Positions 50,392-59,729 of a stretch of 64,000 nucleotides of DNA are shown here, piece after piece (positions within the stretch are counted from its first letter, which is position 1; the number at the start of each line of letters is the position of its first letter). The stretch spans positions 696,501-760,500 of the forward strand of contig JADKJC010000002.1 of NCBI GenBank assembly GCA_016722465.1, given 5' to 3'. This stretch comes from Chitinophagaceae bacterium. GTDB lineage: Bacteria > Bacteroidota > Bacteroidia > Chitinophagales > Chitinophagaceae. Under the pieces are notes generated by a model. It was given only the letters and a program-made list of their open reading frames with translations. It was not told where the DNA came from and ran no database searches. Made by a program: the position numbers and the translations under genes.

Positions 50392-51576
50392 ATGACCTCA
50401 TTACAGGAAGCGCAACAATTAGTGATACAGCAGGCACATTCGTTTGGGGAAGAAAAAGTATTGCTGGATGACGCAGTTGGCCGGGTACTTGCTGAACAGG
50501 TAATTGCAGACAGGGATTATCCGCCTTTTAACAGGGCCACGATGGATGGCATTGCAATCAACCATACAGATTGGGTAAATGGCATCCACGAATTCGAATT
50601 GCTGGAAATAATTTATGCAGGCAATATCTCTGCAAAGAAATTGGGAAAAGGGCAATGCTACAAAATAATGACAGGCGCAGCTGTACCGCTTTCTGCTGAT
50701 ACCGTAATAAGAAAAGAAGACATTGAAGAAAATAAAAGCCGGCTTGCCATTAGATCGAACGAAATAAAAGCCGGGCAAAACATTGCAGCAAAAGGAAGTG
50801 ATATACAAAAGAGAACAACAATTATCAAAACTTCACAATTAATAACGCCTGGCAGCATCACTACATTGGCATCGTTGGGCTTTGCTTCAGTGGAAGTGAA
50901 AAGACTTCCATCGGTTGCAATCATTACCACCGGGGATGAAGTGGTGGATATTGATGCCGCAGTAAATGAAGTGCAGATAAGAAACAGCAATGCACATTTA
51001 CTAAAAGCGCTGCTGCAGCAATGGAAAATAAAACCATCAATCTGTGAACATATAAAAGACAATGCAGACATTTTACTGGCCGCTGTTGCAAAACAACTGC
51101 ACAACGATATCATTATATTAAGTGGCGCTGTATCTGCCGGCGATGCTGATTTTGTTCCGGAAGTATTGATAAAAGCAGGGGCTAAAAAAATATTTCACAA
51201 AGCAGCGATACGGCCAGGTAAACCCATCTGGTTTGGGAAATTTGAAAACGGGGCGACTGTTTTTGCGTTGCCCGGAAATCCATTCTCCACTTTTGTTACG
51301 TTCAAATTATTTCTTGAACATTTTTTACTGGCCTGTTTTGGTTTACCTCCTGCAAAAATATTTCATATTCCTTTCATTGGCAACAGGATCAAAAAAACAA
51401 ACCTGGATGAGTTTTTTCCCGTGGTACTTTCAGGCAATCCAACTGTTGCTGAAGCAATTCCGTTTAATACTTCCGGTGATATTACAGCCGTGATGAATGC
51501 AGCTGCATTGGCAATGCAGCCTGTTGAACGGCCAGCAATAAAAGATGGAGAAATTATTCCCTGCATTATAATTTAA
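50392..51576 (+). CDS. moeA: molybdopterin molybdenumtransferase MoeA
   Basis: 394 residues, normal length. Inserts molybdate into adenylylated molybdopterin. Motifs: R-D-Y-P-P-F-N-R-A-T-M-D-G-I-A near the N-terminus, M-T-G-A-A-V-P, K-G-S-D-I, the MoCF-binding region T-T-G-D-E-V, S-G-A-V-S-A-G-D-A-D-F, and R-P-G-K-P-I-W-F-G with A-L-P-G-N-P. Last gene of the Moco cluster; its stop is 3 bases from the stop of convergent pbpC. Confidence 0.94.
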   Translation: MTSLQEAQQLVIQQAHSFGEEKVLLDDAVGRVLAEQVIADRDYPPFNRATMDGIAINHTDWVNGIHEFELLEIIYAGNISAKKLGKGQCYKIMTGAAVPLSADTVIRKEDIEENKSRLAIRSNEIKAGQNIAAKGSDIQKRTTIIKTSQLITPGSITTLASLGFASVEVKRLPSVAIITTGDEVVDIDAAVNEVQIRNSNAHLLKALLQQWKIKPSICEHIKDNADILLAAVAKQLHNDIIILSGAVSAGDADFVPEVLIKAGAKKIFHKAAIRPGKPIWFGKFENGATVFALPGNPFSTFVTFKLFLEHFLLACFGLPPAKIFHIPFIGNRIKKTNLDEFFPVVLSGNPTVAEAIPFNTSGDITAVMNAAALAMQPVERPAIKDGEIIPCIII

Positions 51577-51579
51577 AAT

Positions 51580-53232
51580 TCACTTCTCTTTTTCAACGAT
51601 CTCAAACTCCCTCGATACACTTACACCGCTTTCATCTACCAGCGTAATGATGTGTTTACCCACAGATGGATTCAGCGCCAGTTGGTGAAAATGCCGGGTA
51701 GCCGCAACAAAGTTATCATCCAGGCTCCAGAAAATTTTAGTGCTTGCTTTACGATGGGCAGCTGTAAAAACCGTCTTCCCTCTTTCCCCGTTTATTTCCA
51801 GTGGCACATAAATTTTTGCATTGGTTAATGGATAAATGATCTCGATCATTTTACCTGCATTGCTGAACTCACAACCGGGTTTAAATGGCGGCAATACTTT
51901 ATAGTCGGAGCTTTTTTGCCTGAAATAAAATTCCATTGCAGGTGTAAGTACAAACCAACTTACATGTTGCATAGCCGAAGGGCTTTCACAATCAGCGGTA
52001 ACCCTGTAAGTACCGCTTGCATCAAGGTTGATGAGGCGGTGATAAGGACATAGGGGCGACTTCACTGCATTAACCGGCATGAACAAGGTATCAATATCAT
52101 GGCAGTCCATATTGGCCCGGTAACCACTCTGCCTGCAGACTGGCACATAACTGAAATCATAAACCGGCTTTTGAAACCAGCTAACGGAAGGCAGGAACCG
52201 AAAAATATCAAATAGTATGGGAGCGGCTGTTTTTATTCCAACAAGGTCAGGGCGGCCTTCTCCATCAGTGTTACCAACCCATACTGCTACTACATATTTT
52301 GGTGTAACACCAATTGCCCATCCATCCCTGAAGCCAAAACTGGTGCCCGTTTTCCATGCAACGGTTTGTGATGAAGTGAACTGCTGCCACAAACCTTCTT
52401 CCCCGGGCCGCATTACTTCTCTCATTGCCTGGAAGGTAAAGTAGATGGATGTAGCATCGAGTGGAATACTTGTATTTTGAATGTTGAATGTTGAATGTTG
52501 AATTAAATAATTTGGAGGATGAAAATCTTTCGCAGAAACAACAGCTTTGTTGGCTGATTGATGATTCAATGTTCTTGCCATCGAAGCATACATGCCTGCT
52601 AAATCCCACATGGTTACTTCACAACCTCCCAATACCAAACTCAACCCATAAGTATCAGCCTTTCTGTTTAATGTGGTGATGCCGCACTGTTTAAGTGTTT
52701 CATAAAAACGCTGGTACTTGTACTGTTGCAATAATTTCACCGCTGGAATATTCAAACTTCTTGATAAAGCACTGGCAGCCGGTACAGCCCCATCATAGCC
52801 GAGATCAAAATTTTTTGGGGCATAATTACCGATCTGCATTGGCACATCAGCCACCAGTGAGTTGGGCAAGATCAAACCATCACTCAGCATCGCTGCATAC
52901 AACAATGGCTTTAATGCACTGCCAGGGCTACGGGGTGCAGCCACTACATCCACATCACTCTCCATTTCTTTATTTGCCCTGTCGCTGATATTGCCAACAT
53001 AAGCCAGTGCATTGCCTGTCTCTACATCCAGCACCAACGCACAGGTATTGTTAATACCATTACCTTTCAACACTGCCTGGTGCTGGTGAAGGATGGTGGC
53101 TACATTTTTTTGCAGCGCATTGTCGATAGTTGTAATAATTTTTGTTGCCGGAACCGCATTGCCATTTTCCTTTTTAAACCGCTGGAATAAATGGGTGGCA
53201 TTTTGTGGGAGCGGTAACGGCACACCGGGCAA
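51580..53232 (-). CDS. pbpC: penicillin-binding protein 1C, transpeptidase part (after frameshift)
   Basis: The transpeptidase half of PBP1C and its C-terminal BiPBP_C beta domain (last ~85 residues). Visible active-site motifs: S-P-G-S-A-L-K (SxxK, catalytic Ser), S-R-S-L-N (SxN) and W-K-T-G-T (KTG). It follows the glycosyltransferase half in a different frame: the T5 run at 53272-53276 (A5 on the coding strand) needs one more base to read D-K-K-L-S-K-E-D-C-E-L-A-K-L-E-P-L-P. The ATG-like start at 53232 is an artefact. A run of heptamer repeats lies inside it. Cross-links peptidoglycan in the periplasm. Confidence 0.88.
   Translation of the reverse strand: MPGVPLPLPQNATHLFQRFKKENGNAVPATKIITTIDNALQKNVATILHQHQAVLKGNGINNTCALVLDVETGNALAYVGNISDRANKEMESDVDVVAAPRSPGSALKPLLYAAMLSDGLILPNSLVADVPMQIGNYAPKNFDLGYDGAVPAASALSRSLNIPAVKLLQQYKYQRFYETLKQCGITTLNRKADTYGLSLVLGGCEVTMWDLAGMYASMARTLNHQSANKAVVSAKDFHPPNYLIQHSTFNIQNTSIPLDATSIYFTFQAMREVMRPGEEGLWQQFTSSQTVAWKTGTSFGFRDGWAIGVTPKYVVAVWVGNTDGEGRPDLVGIKTAAPILFDIFRFLPSVSWFQKPVYDFSYVPVCRQSGYRANMDCHDIDTLFMPVNAVKSPLCPYHRLINLDASGTYRVTADCESPSAMQHVSWFVLTPAMEFYFRQKSSDYKVLPPFKPGCEFSNAGKMIEIIYPLTNAKIYVPLEINGERGKTVFTAAHRKASTKIFWSLDDNFVAATRHFHQLALNPSVGKHIITLVDESGVSVSREFEIVEKEK
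52477..52504. repeat. heptanucleotide tandem repeat inside pbpC
   Basis: Four units of TTGAATG (the last one TTGAATT) in a row at 52477-52483, 52484-52490, 52491-52497 and 52498-52504. On the coding strand they encode the stretch H-S-T-F-N-I-Q-N. Because 7 is not a multiple of 3, gain or loss of one unit would shift the pbpC frame. Confidence 0.8.
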
Positions 53233-53978
53233 TGGTTCCAGCTTCGCCAGTTCACAATCTTCTTTGCTGAGTTTTTATCCAGCAATAACTTATTGAGCAG
53301 TGAATTTCTTTTTCTTAATAATGCTTCCCTGTTTTTTCCCGGATGAACCAATGATGGTGCATTGGGTAATACGGCCAGCGTTGCCATTTGTCCCCAGCTT
53401 AATTTATCGGGGCTATTGCCATAGTAACGCCATGCAGCGGCATCCAGCCCAACTACATTTCCACCAAATGGTGCATTGCTTGCATACAATGCCAGTATTC
53501 TATTTTTTGAATAACGACATTCCAGTCTTACAGCCAGTATGCTTTCTTTTAGTTTGTTCCAGAGATTACGGCTACTGTTGTTTTCTGATAAGCGTATCAC
53601 CTGCATGGAAATGGTGCTGCCACCCTGTGTACTACCCCTGCCTGAAATATTTTTTTTCACTGCCCTTACAAAAGCAATGGGATCTACTCCCGGGTGATAA
53701 TAAAAACGCTTGTCTTCAAAAGTTGTGATACAATCAGTAAATTTTTGAGGAACATTTTCATTAAAAGGAAAACGCCACTGCCCATCGGCAGCAATGGTAG
53801 CATTGAGTAGTTCACCGTTCTTATCTTCCAGTATATAACTGGTGGGAGTGTTGAATAGTGTTTTGGGAAGAGAAAAATAAAACCAGGTTAACAACACTGC
53901 GAACACCAATAATTTAATCCTGGTTTTGCGGCGAAGCGATTTAAACATATTTGTTATGGTGGAGAATATCTTTTTCAA
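53100..53978 (-). CDS. pbpC: penicillin-binding protein 1C, glycosyltransferase part
   Basis: N-terminal half: basic cytoplasmic start, one membrane anchor (~20-37), then GT51 transglycosylase with catalytic Glu88 in E-D-K-R-F-Y-Y-H-P-G-V-D and R-G-S-T-Q-G-G-S-T-I-S-M-Q. The true coding part runs to about residue 235 (L-L-L-D-K-N); after that the frame is wrong (I-V-N-W-R-S... is out-of-frame translation). With the other half the protein would be ~790 residues, normal for PBP1C. An alpha-2-macroglobulin gene lies upstream, the usual partner. Confidence 0.88.
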   Translation of the reverse strand: MKKIFSTITNMFKSLRRKTRIKLLVFAVLLTWFYFSLPKTLFNTPTSYILEDKNGELLNATIAADGQWRFPFNENVPQKFTDCITTFEDKRFYYHPGVDPIAFVRAVKKNISGRGSTQGGSTISMQVIRLSENNSSRNLWNKLKESILAVRLECRYSKNRILALYASNAPFGGNVVGLDAAAWRYYGNSPDKLSWGQMATLAVLPNAPSLVHPGKNREALLRKRNSLLNKLLLDKNSAKKIVNWRSWNHCPVCRYRSHKMPPIYSSGLKRKMAMRFRQQKLLQLSTMRCKKM

Positions 53979-54021
53979 ACGATTACCAATTAAGGAAAGT
54001 ATAAGCTGCTAAATGATTATA

Positions 54022-54041
54022 GCACAAGAGTGCGACGCAAC
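54022..54041 (+). repeat. 20-bp intergenic repeat, copy 2
   Basis: GCACAAGAGTGCGACGCAAC; one mismatch to the copy at 37484-37503. Between pbpC and the alpha-2-macroglobulin gene. Confidence 0.6.
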
Positions 54042-54072
54042 GGTGATCAGCCTATTTACAAGTGCCGGGATC

Positions 54073-54113
54073 AAAAAAAATCAACCCTGCCTACGAATCA
54101 TGGACAGGGTTGA
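54073..54113 (-). terminator. intrinsic terminator of the alpha-2-macroglobulin gene
   Basis: TCAACCCTG (54081-54089) pairs with CAGGGTTGA (54105-54113). On the minus strand the stem is followed by eight T (A-run 54073-54080), so most transcripts should stop before pbpC. Confidence 0.8.
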
Positions 54114-54120
54114 CAAATAT

Positions 54121-57100
54121 TTACTGACTCACCACTTCTACCCACTTGCCATTTACACCTGCGGTGATATTGTTATCATACATAGCCGATGCAAAAGTAC
54201 CTGGCAAAAAGTATCTGCCGAGATAGGATGCATTCAACTGCACATAATACGTGAGTGTTTCATTCTGGTTGATATCAAAATAGGTATAAATCCTGTCGTC
54301 CCTAATATCCTGGTAAGTGGAATAAGATGATTTGAAAGCACCTTCACCTCCCGTCATACGGGCATTCAGTATCTCCCAACCACTGGGGAATAGTTGGCTC
54401 AACGCCATCTCTGTATAAGTACCACGCTGGCCGGTATTCTTTATTATCACTTTGGCAATAAAGTCTGTTCCCTGCGAAAGCTTTGTAATATCCAGTACCG
54501 AGCTATCCTGCGACAGGTAACTAACACTCATGCTTAGCACAGCCGGGTTGTTGTTCACCTTCAGGCTGTCGCCGCTGAGTGGCTGGCCCTGGGTGATCAA
54601 TCGCACATACAAGACATTGCTGCCATTGTTCTTCACCAGCACACTGCTGCTGCCCTTTTGCACATTCACCGGCAACTGCCGGATATAGCTGGCAGAATTA
54701 ATATCCGTTGCTTTACCGGCAATGCTGGTTTTTGCAACGATCTTACTGCCTGACGGATTTTTGCCACAGTACTTTGCAATGGCAATTAATGAGTATGCCG
54801 TTGTTTGTGTGCTGTACCAGTAGTCCTGCGAAAGCTTGCCTGCAACCGTGGTTAATAATTGTGCTGCCTGTGTCTTTCTTCCAAGCAACGTTAGTGTTTC
54901 CATCGCCATTGCTTCATCCCTCAGGTCGGAGCCATAAGTAAAGCCGGGATTGGTGCGTACTGCAAAGCTGGTTGACAAACCGCTGATGAGTTGCAGTGCG
55001 GTGCTTTCCTGTCCGCTTAGTTTATAGGCTGCGGCCAGTCTCCATTTTGCTTCCGGTGACAAATACTTGAATTCTTTCAAACGGTTCATCGCTCCAAGTT
55101 CAGGAGCTTTTGCCAATGCCAATGTAAACAAGCGGTAAGCCTGGTCAAGATCTGCACCGTAGAAATTGGTGCTGTTCACTACCCAGCTGTTTGCTTTACC
55201 CCGCTGGAAATTTTTCCATTGCTGCAACATATTATCACTTACAAAATAACCACCTGCCTGGGCCTCTAATAAAAAGTGACCGGCATAGTTGCTGCCCCAT
55301 TCATCGCTTTCACTACCACCCGGCCAGTAACTAAAGCCTCCTTCCGGTCGCTGGAAAATGGATAGCCTTGCAATACCGGCTTTCACATTCCTGTCCACCT
55401 GTGCTTTTTTATAATCATCTAAATCGGTGAGTTGATTCAATACCAACTGAGGAAACACCGATGAAGTGGTTTGCTCAATACAGCCATGCGGATACTGGAT
55501 CAAATAATCCAGGCGTTTTTGCAAATTCATTGCCGGTACACTGGAGATTTCCACTACAGCTGTACTGCTGGTTGGTGAGCCGATTGCTGTTGCTGTTACA
55601 TTCCATTGCTGCCCGGCATTCAAAACCATTTCAGTTACGCTGGTTACAGGCGGATTGGGATTACGGATATCAAGTTCCACTTCGTAAGTTGCTTTTTCTG
55701 CACCACTGCTTGCCAGCAGTTTTACTTTGCCAATGCCGGTGTTTGGTTTCACCCGTACATCAAAGTAAGCCATCTGTTCCCCGTTTTGTGTAAAGCTAAT
55801 ATTTTGAGAGCTGCTTCCCACCACTTCAAGGAAAGGATTGGATTGCAGGGAAAGATTGACATTACGAATATTACTTTCCATTGCAAAAATGGTTACGGGA
55901 AGTTTGATGGTTTCACCAGGACCTAATACACGGGGCATGGTTGCCAATAACATCAATGGCTTTTTAACTGCTACATTTTTTTCTGTAAAACCATAACTGC
56001 CTTTGTGGGCAGCCACTACCATGGCTCTTACAGAACCGATGTATGAGGGGAGGGTAAATGTTTTCTTTTGTGATTCACCTTTATCCAGGTGGAATGGCCC
56101 GAGATAAGTAACCACCGGCTTGAAACGGTTGGCTGTCTTTTGTTTCACCGGGCCTCCTTCGGCATCGCCACCAATGGTAAGTATCCTTTCCAATCCTCCA
56201 CTCCAGGCACCAATCACATAATCAAAGAGGTCAAATGTTTTTACACCAAGAGCTTCCCTTGCATAAAAGGCGCTGTGCGGATCGGGTGCTTTAAGTCTTG
56301 TGAGATCAAGCAATCCTTCATCAACAATCGCTACTGAGTAAGTCATTTCTTTCCCTTCCTGTTCACTCACGGTAAAGCTCACCTGTTGTTCCGGCCGGAT
56401 GCTGGAGGCAATATTCAATACGGGTTTAAGGATGGTATTTTTGTCTTCCACAAAAATGGGGATGCTGCCATACATACGGATGGGCAGGTCGTTCAGCGTT
56501 TGTGCATGTGGCTGCAATAAACTTACTGTGGCATAAATATTCGGTGCCATCGCTCCTTCAGCTTCAAACTTCACCTGTGTTTGTCCCTGCTCTGTTGGCT
56601 GCCAGAATGATTTGATCACTTTGCTGCCACTTTCCAAACTCACCAGCACCTTACCGCCCTTGCTGCTTGGGATGTTCAATATCACTTCATCACCTGCATT
56701 GTATTTTTCTTTATTGCTGCTAAAGGAAAGCATGGTGGCAGCGCTCTGGTCATCATTGCCTTCCCTGCTCTGCCAGCCAGGTTCATCTATATAAAATGTG
56801 GAGCCTGTCATGTGACCGCTCTTTACATCTTTTACCAGGATTAAATAGCGGCCCCACTCATTGGGCGACGTTTTAAACTGCCATTGCCCCTTGCCGTTAC
56901 TGATACTCACTGTTTCCGTTTTGAGTAGTTTGTTGTATTCGTTTTGAGTAAAGTTGCTGAGGTTATCGCCATTGTCATCCCACCACCAGCGCCACTGGAT
57001 GCGGTAAAACTGAACCTCAAGTTGACTGGCACCTGCTATTGGATTTCCCTTTGCATCCACATCAGCCAATTGTGCTGTATGTGTTTTACCTGCCAGCAAA

Positions 57101-59505
57101 TAACTGAAAGGTTTTTCCCCTTCGGGAAGTTTCAATCCTGCATAGCTTGCATAAGGACTGTAAGGAATAGTAACATTGTCAATACTGAAAGCGCCGCCCG
57201 GCTCAAATACTTTTACCAGCAGGCTGGCGTTGAGTAACCCAGGCGCTGCTTCGTCGGTTTCAAAACCAGGTTTTAAAGTGGCATTGCCTTCTGCATCCAA
57301 TGTGCCTTCAAACATTGTTTTTTGTTGAGTAGAATAATCAGCAGTTGGATTGTCAAAAACATAACCGGCAAATTTGGCGAAGCTGGTTTGCTTTGCGTAC
57401 AGCGAAGCATCGATCTTGGCTTTCAGGTTTTTACCTACGGCACCAAAAAGCCATTTAGCATTGAGGGTGCCTGAAGTAGTACCTCCTGTTCCCAGCAATG
57501 GGTCTTTCCCAAAGTCAACATTTATCTTTAAACGGTTGGGCATTACCGTTTCAACCTTAATGCGTTTTTCAAAAACAGCGCCACCGCATTTCACCTTGGC
57601 CAGCCAGTTACCGGTTGGTGAGGAAGCATCGGTGTTGGTCTTAAATAAATAAAACCCATCTTCCGCATCACTCTGCACAATGTGTTTGTACAACTGGTTC
57701 TGCGGCGTATACAAACTAAATTCCACCGGGTGATCTTTGGGCAGCTTGCCTTCCCTGTCTTCAATAATGCAATTAATAAACATTGTATCTCCCGGGCGCC
57801 ATACACCACGTTCGCCAAAGATGAAACCCTTGATGCCGTTCTTTACTTCTTCACCACTCACATCAAAACGACTAAGGGCTAAAGAATTGCCATCATCCAA
57901 TTTTAAATAGCCTCTTTCATTTCCCTTTTTAGCAACGAGTAAATAAGGTTTGCGTTTTATTTCAATATCAGCGAATCCATCTCCACCGCTCTTGCCTTTG
58001 TTCACAATGGTTTGCTGGTAATCCAGCACTTCCAGTTCCACATCACCCATCGGTTCGGTGGTAAGGATATTACTAACAGCCACCATCAGCCGGTTATTAT
58101 TGCCACGCTTTGCAGTGAGGCCAATATTACTGGCAAGGATATTCCTGGTTGCCCATCGGTCTTTATTGTAATAAGATTTACTGTTGGGGTCATCCCTCCT
58201 GCTCCAGTTGTAACCATAAGGATAATACGTATCATACCTTCTCCAGAACTCCTCGTCGTCATCCACACCGCTTTCCGAACTCTCATCATAATAACCGCCG
58301 CCATAATAATCTTCCTCTTCATCACTGCCCTCTCCTGATTTCTGTGCCGTATCAACTTTTGAATACAAACTATACTCCGGCCTGAAGCCGATGGTAACAT
58401 GGTAGATTGCACCCTGCTCTGTTTTTAAAAACTTATCAATATCCAGGGAGAAACGCTGGCGCTTGTGCAGGTCAAGGGTTTTATCATCATCCAGTCTTAA
58501 TGTTTTTTGTACAATGGGTTTTGCAACTCTTCTCAATGAACTGCTTCCGTCTAAACTGTTATCCTGCAAAAACCTCGGCACATTGTTCTCGTAAATTTTT
58601 ATGATGCTGATGTCCACCGCATTTAAATTGATGGATTCAAAAGGCAATACCAGCCTGCCACTATTGGGCAGGATATTTCCTTTGCCATGGATCTTTACCG
58701 ATGGCAGCTTATTCTCAAAATTGATATTGGCCGTAAAGCCCTGTTCCAGCACATCTCCAAAACTGTTTTTAATACCGCTGTTGATGTTGATGGTATAGCT
58801 GCCATCCAGTTTCCCATCGGCAAATACTTTTACTTCACTACCGTTGATGGTATAGGAAACATCGCTTTTGTTACTCATGGAAACAAGGCCCGTCAAATCC
58901 TGCCCGATGGCGATAGGGTCGCTGAATTGTACCGATGCATATTGCTGTGCTTCGTTCACTGCCATTACATTCAGCACTTTAAACTCACCTGCTGCAGGCA
59001 CTTCGATGGGTTTATCACCACTCACTTCCATACCCAATCCTTTTCCGTTCCAGGTAATATTTACTGCACTGCTGTTGGCACCACGTTCAATTCCCTCAAT
59101 GGTATAGATATGAGATTTAGCAGCATCATTGTGCTGCCAGCTAACTTTCAAGGGTTTGCCATCCTGTGCAGCATTGAGTAATTTTTCAATCTCAGCCCCT
59201 TTCTCCAGGTCAGCAGTTTCCAGTTCGCCGCTCAGGAACATCCTGTTCCTGGCAGTGGCACTCCGTAACCCAAAATCCTTTACTACAAAAGCGGGCTTTA
59301 CTGTTTTAAGGCTGAACTTAAATTCTTTGAATTTGCTTTCTGAAACGGAAGTAACCTTTCCTAAATTAAAAACCACTTCGTAAAGCTGGTCGGGTTTTAA
59401 ATACTCATCCGGCTTAAACTCGACTGTAGTGGCATCAATCCAAACTGTTTTTCCTTTTACGGAAGGAGAGAATTCAAACAGTTTTTCTTTTACTTCTTCT
59501 CCCAC
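54121..59505 (-). CDS. bacterial alpha-2-macroglobulin, main part
   Basis: 1,794 residues of a bacterial A2M: repeated MG domains (~1-700, with F-K-V-L-N-V-M-A-V-N, then G-V-W-R-P-G-D-T-M in the MG3-4 region), an acidic low-complexity patch near residue ~375-420 (G-S-D-E-E-E-D-Y-Y-G-G-G-Y-Y), the A2M core (~1080-1300), a thioester motif G-C-I-E-Q-T in P-H-G-C-I-E-Q, and a thioester/receptor-type alpha domain to the end. A2M traps foreign proteases in the periplasm and usually pairs with PBP1C. Its real N-terminus lies in another frame (59490-59729), joined at ~59556. Confidence 0.9.
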   Translation of the reverse strand: MGEEVKEKLFEFSPSVKGKTVWIDATTVEFKPDEYLKPDQLYEVVFNLGKVTSVSESKFKEFKFSLKTVKPAFVVKDFGLRSATARNRMFLSGELETADLEKGAEIEKLLNAAQDGKPLKVSWQHNDAAKSHIYTIEGIERGANSSAVNITWNGKGLGMEVSGDKPIEVPAAGEFKVLNVMAVNEAQQYASVQFSDPIAIGQDLTGLVSMSNKSDVSYTINGSEVKVFADGKLDGSYTININSGIKNSFGDVLEQGFTANINFENKLPSVKIHGKGNILPNSGRLVLPFESINLNAVDISIIKIYENNVPRFLQDNSLDGSSSLRRVAKPIVQKTLRLDDDKTLDLHKRQRFSLDIDKFLKTEQGAIYHVTIGFRPEYSLYSKVDTAQKSGEGSDEEEDYYGGGYYDESSESGVDDDEEFWRRYDTYYPYGYNWSRRDDPNSKSYYNKDRWATRNILASNIGLTAKRGNNNRLMVAVSNILTTEPMGDVELEVLDYQQTIVNKGKSGGDGFADIEIKRKPYLLVAKKGNERGYLKLDDGNSLALSRFDVSGEEVKNGIKGFIFGERGVWRPGDTMFINCIIEDREGKLPKDHPVEFSLYTPQNQLYKHIVQSDAEDGFYLFKTNTDASSPTGNWLAKVKCGGAVFEKRIKVETVMPNRLKINVDFGKDPLLGTGGTTSGTLNAKWLFGAVGKNLKAKIDASLYAKQTSFAKFAGYVFDNPTADYSTQQKTMFEGTLDAEGNATLKPGFETDEAAPGLLNASLLVKVFEPGGAFSIDNVTIPYSPYASYAGLKLPEGEKPFSYLLAGKTHTAQLADVDAKGNPIAGASQLEVQFYRIQWRWWWDDNGDNLSNFTQNEYNKLLKTETVSISNGKGQWQFKTSPNEWGRYLILVKDVKSGHMTGSTFYIDEPGWQSREGNDDQSAATMLSFSSNKEKYNAGDEVILNIPSSKGGKVLVSLESGSKVIKSFWQPTEQGQTQVKFEAEGAMAPNIYATVSLLQPHAQTLNDLPIRMYGSIPIFVEDKNTILKPVLNIASSIRPEQQVSFTVSEQEGKEMTYSVAIVDEGLLDLTRLKAPDPHSAFYAREALGVKTFDLFDYVIGAWSGGLERILTIGGDAEGGPVKQKTANRFKPVVTYLGPFHLDKGESQKKTFTLPSYIGSVRAMVVAAHKGSYGFTEKNVAVKKPLMLLATMPRVLGPGETIKLPVTIFAMESNIRNVNLSLQSNPFLEVVGSSSQNISFTQNGEQMAYFDVRVKPNTGIGKVKLLASSGAEKATYEVELDIRNPNPPVTSVTEMVLNAGQQWNVTATAIGSPTSSTAVVEISSVPAMNLQKRLDYLIQYPHGCIEQTTSSVFPQLVLNQLTDLDDYKKAQVDRNVKAGIARLSIFQRPEGGFSYWPGGSESDEWGSNYAGHFLLEAQAGGYFVSDNMLQQWKNFQRGKANSWVVNSTNFYGADLDQAYRLFTLALAKAPELGAMNRLKEFKYLSPEAKWRLAAAYKLSGQESTALQLISGLSTSFAVRTNPGFTYGSDLRDEAMAMETLTLLGRKTQAAQLLTTVAGKLSQDYWYSTQTTAYSLIAIAKYCGKNPSGSKIVAKTSIAGKATDINSASYIRQLPVNVQKGSSSVLVKNNGSNVLYVRLITQGQPLSGDSLKVNNNPAVLSMSVSYLSQDSSVLDITKLSQGTDFIAKVIIKNTGQRGTYTEMALSQLFPSGWEILNARMTGGEGAFKSSYSTYQDIRDDRIYTYFDINQNETLTYYVQLNASYLGRYFLPGTFASAMYDNNITAGVNGKWVEVVSQ

Positions 59506-59729
59506 TGTATGAGTGGTGTTGGCAGTACTTGCCAGTTGAATCCGGACAGCGGTGGTTTTGAAACAGTGCCGGTTGTGTAGGCATCAATGTACCTGCTGAA
59601 AGCAGGATCTACTTCGATCCATTGGTTGCGTTTACAGGAAAAAAGAATAATAGTTGCTGTTGTAAGCAGCAGGAGCCTGAAAAAAGTTGCACTGAACTTT
59701 TCAGGACATTTGGCAGCATCGGCTTCCAT
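59490..59729 (-). CDS. alpha-2-macroglobulin N-terminus (before frameshift)
   Basis: Starts M-E-A-D-A-A-K, with a hydrophobic segment ending L-F-S-C (Cys32), so a lipoprotein signal, as expected for periplasmic A2M. After T-V-S-K the frame goes astray. With one more A in the coding-strand A4 run (T4 at 59556-59559) it reads V-S-K-T-T-A-V-R-I-Q-L-A-S-T-A-N-T-T-H-T-V-G-E-E-V-K and joins the main part without a gap. So this and 54121-59505 are one gene of about 1,895 codons. Confidence 0.82.
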   Translation of the reverse strand: MEADAAKCPEKFSATFFRLLLLTTATIILFSCKRNQWIEVDPAFSRYIDAYTTGTVSKPPLSGFNWQVLPTPLIQWEKK

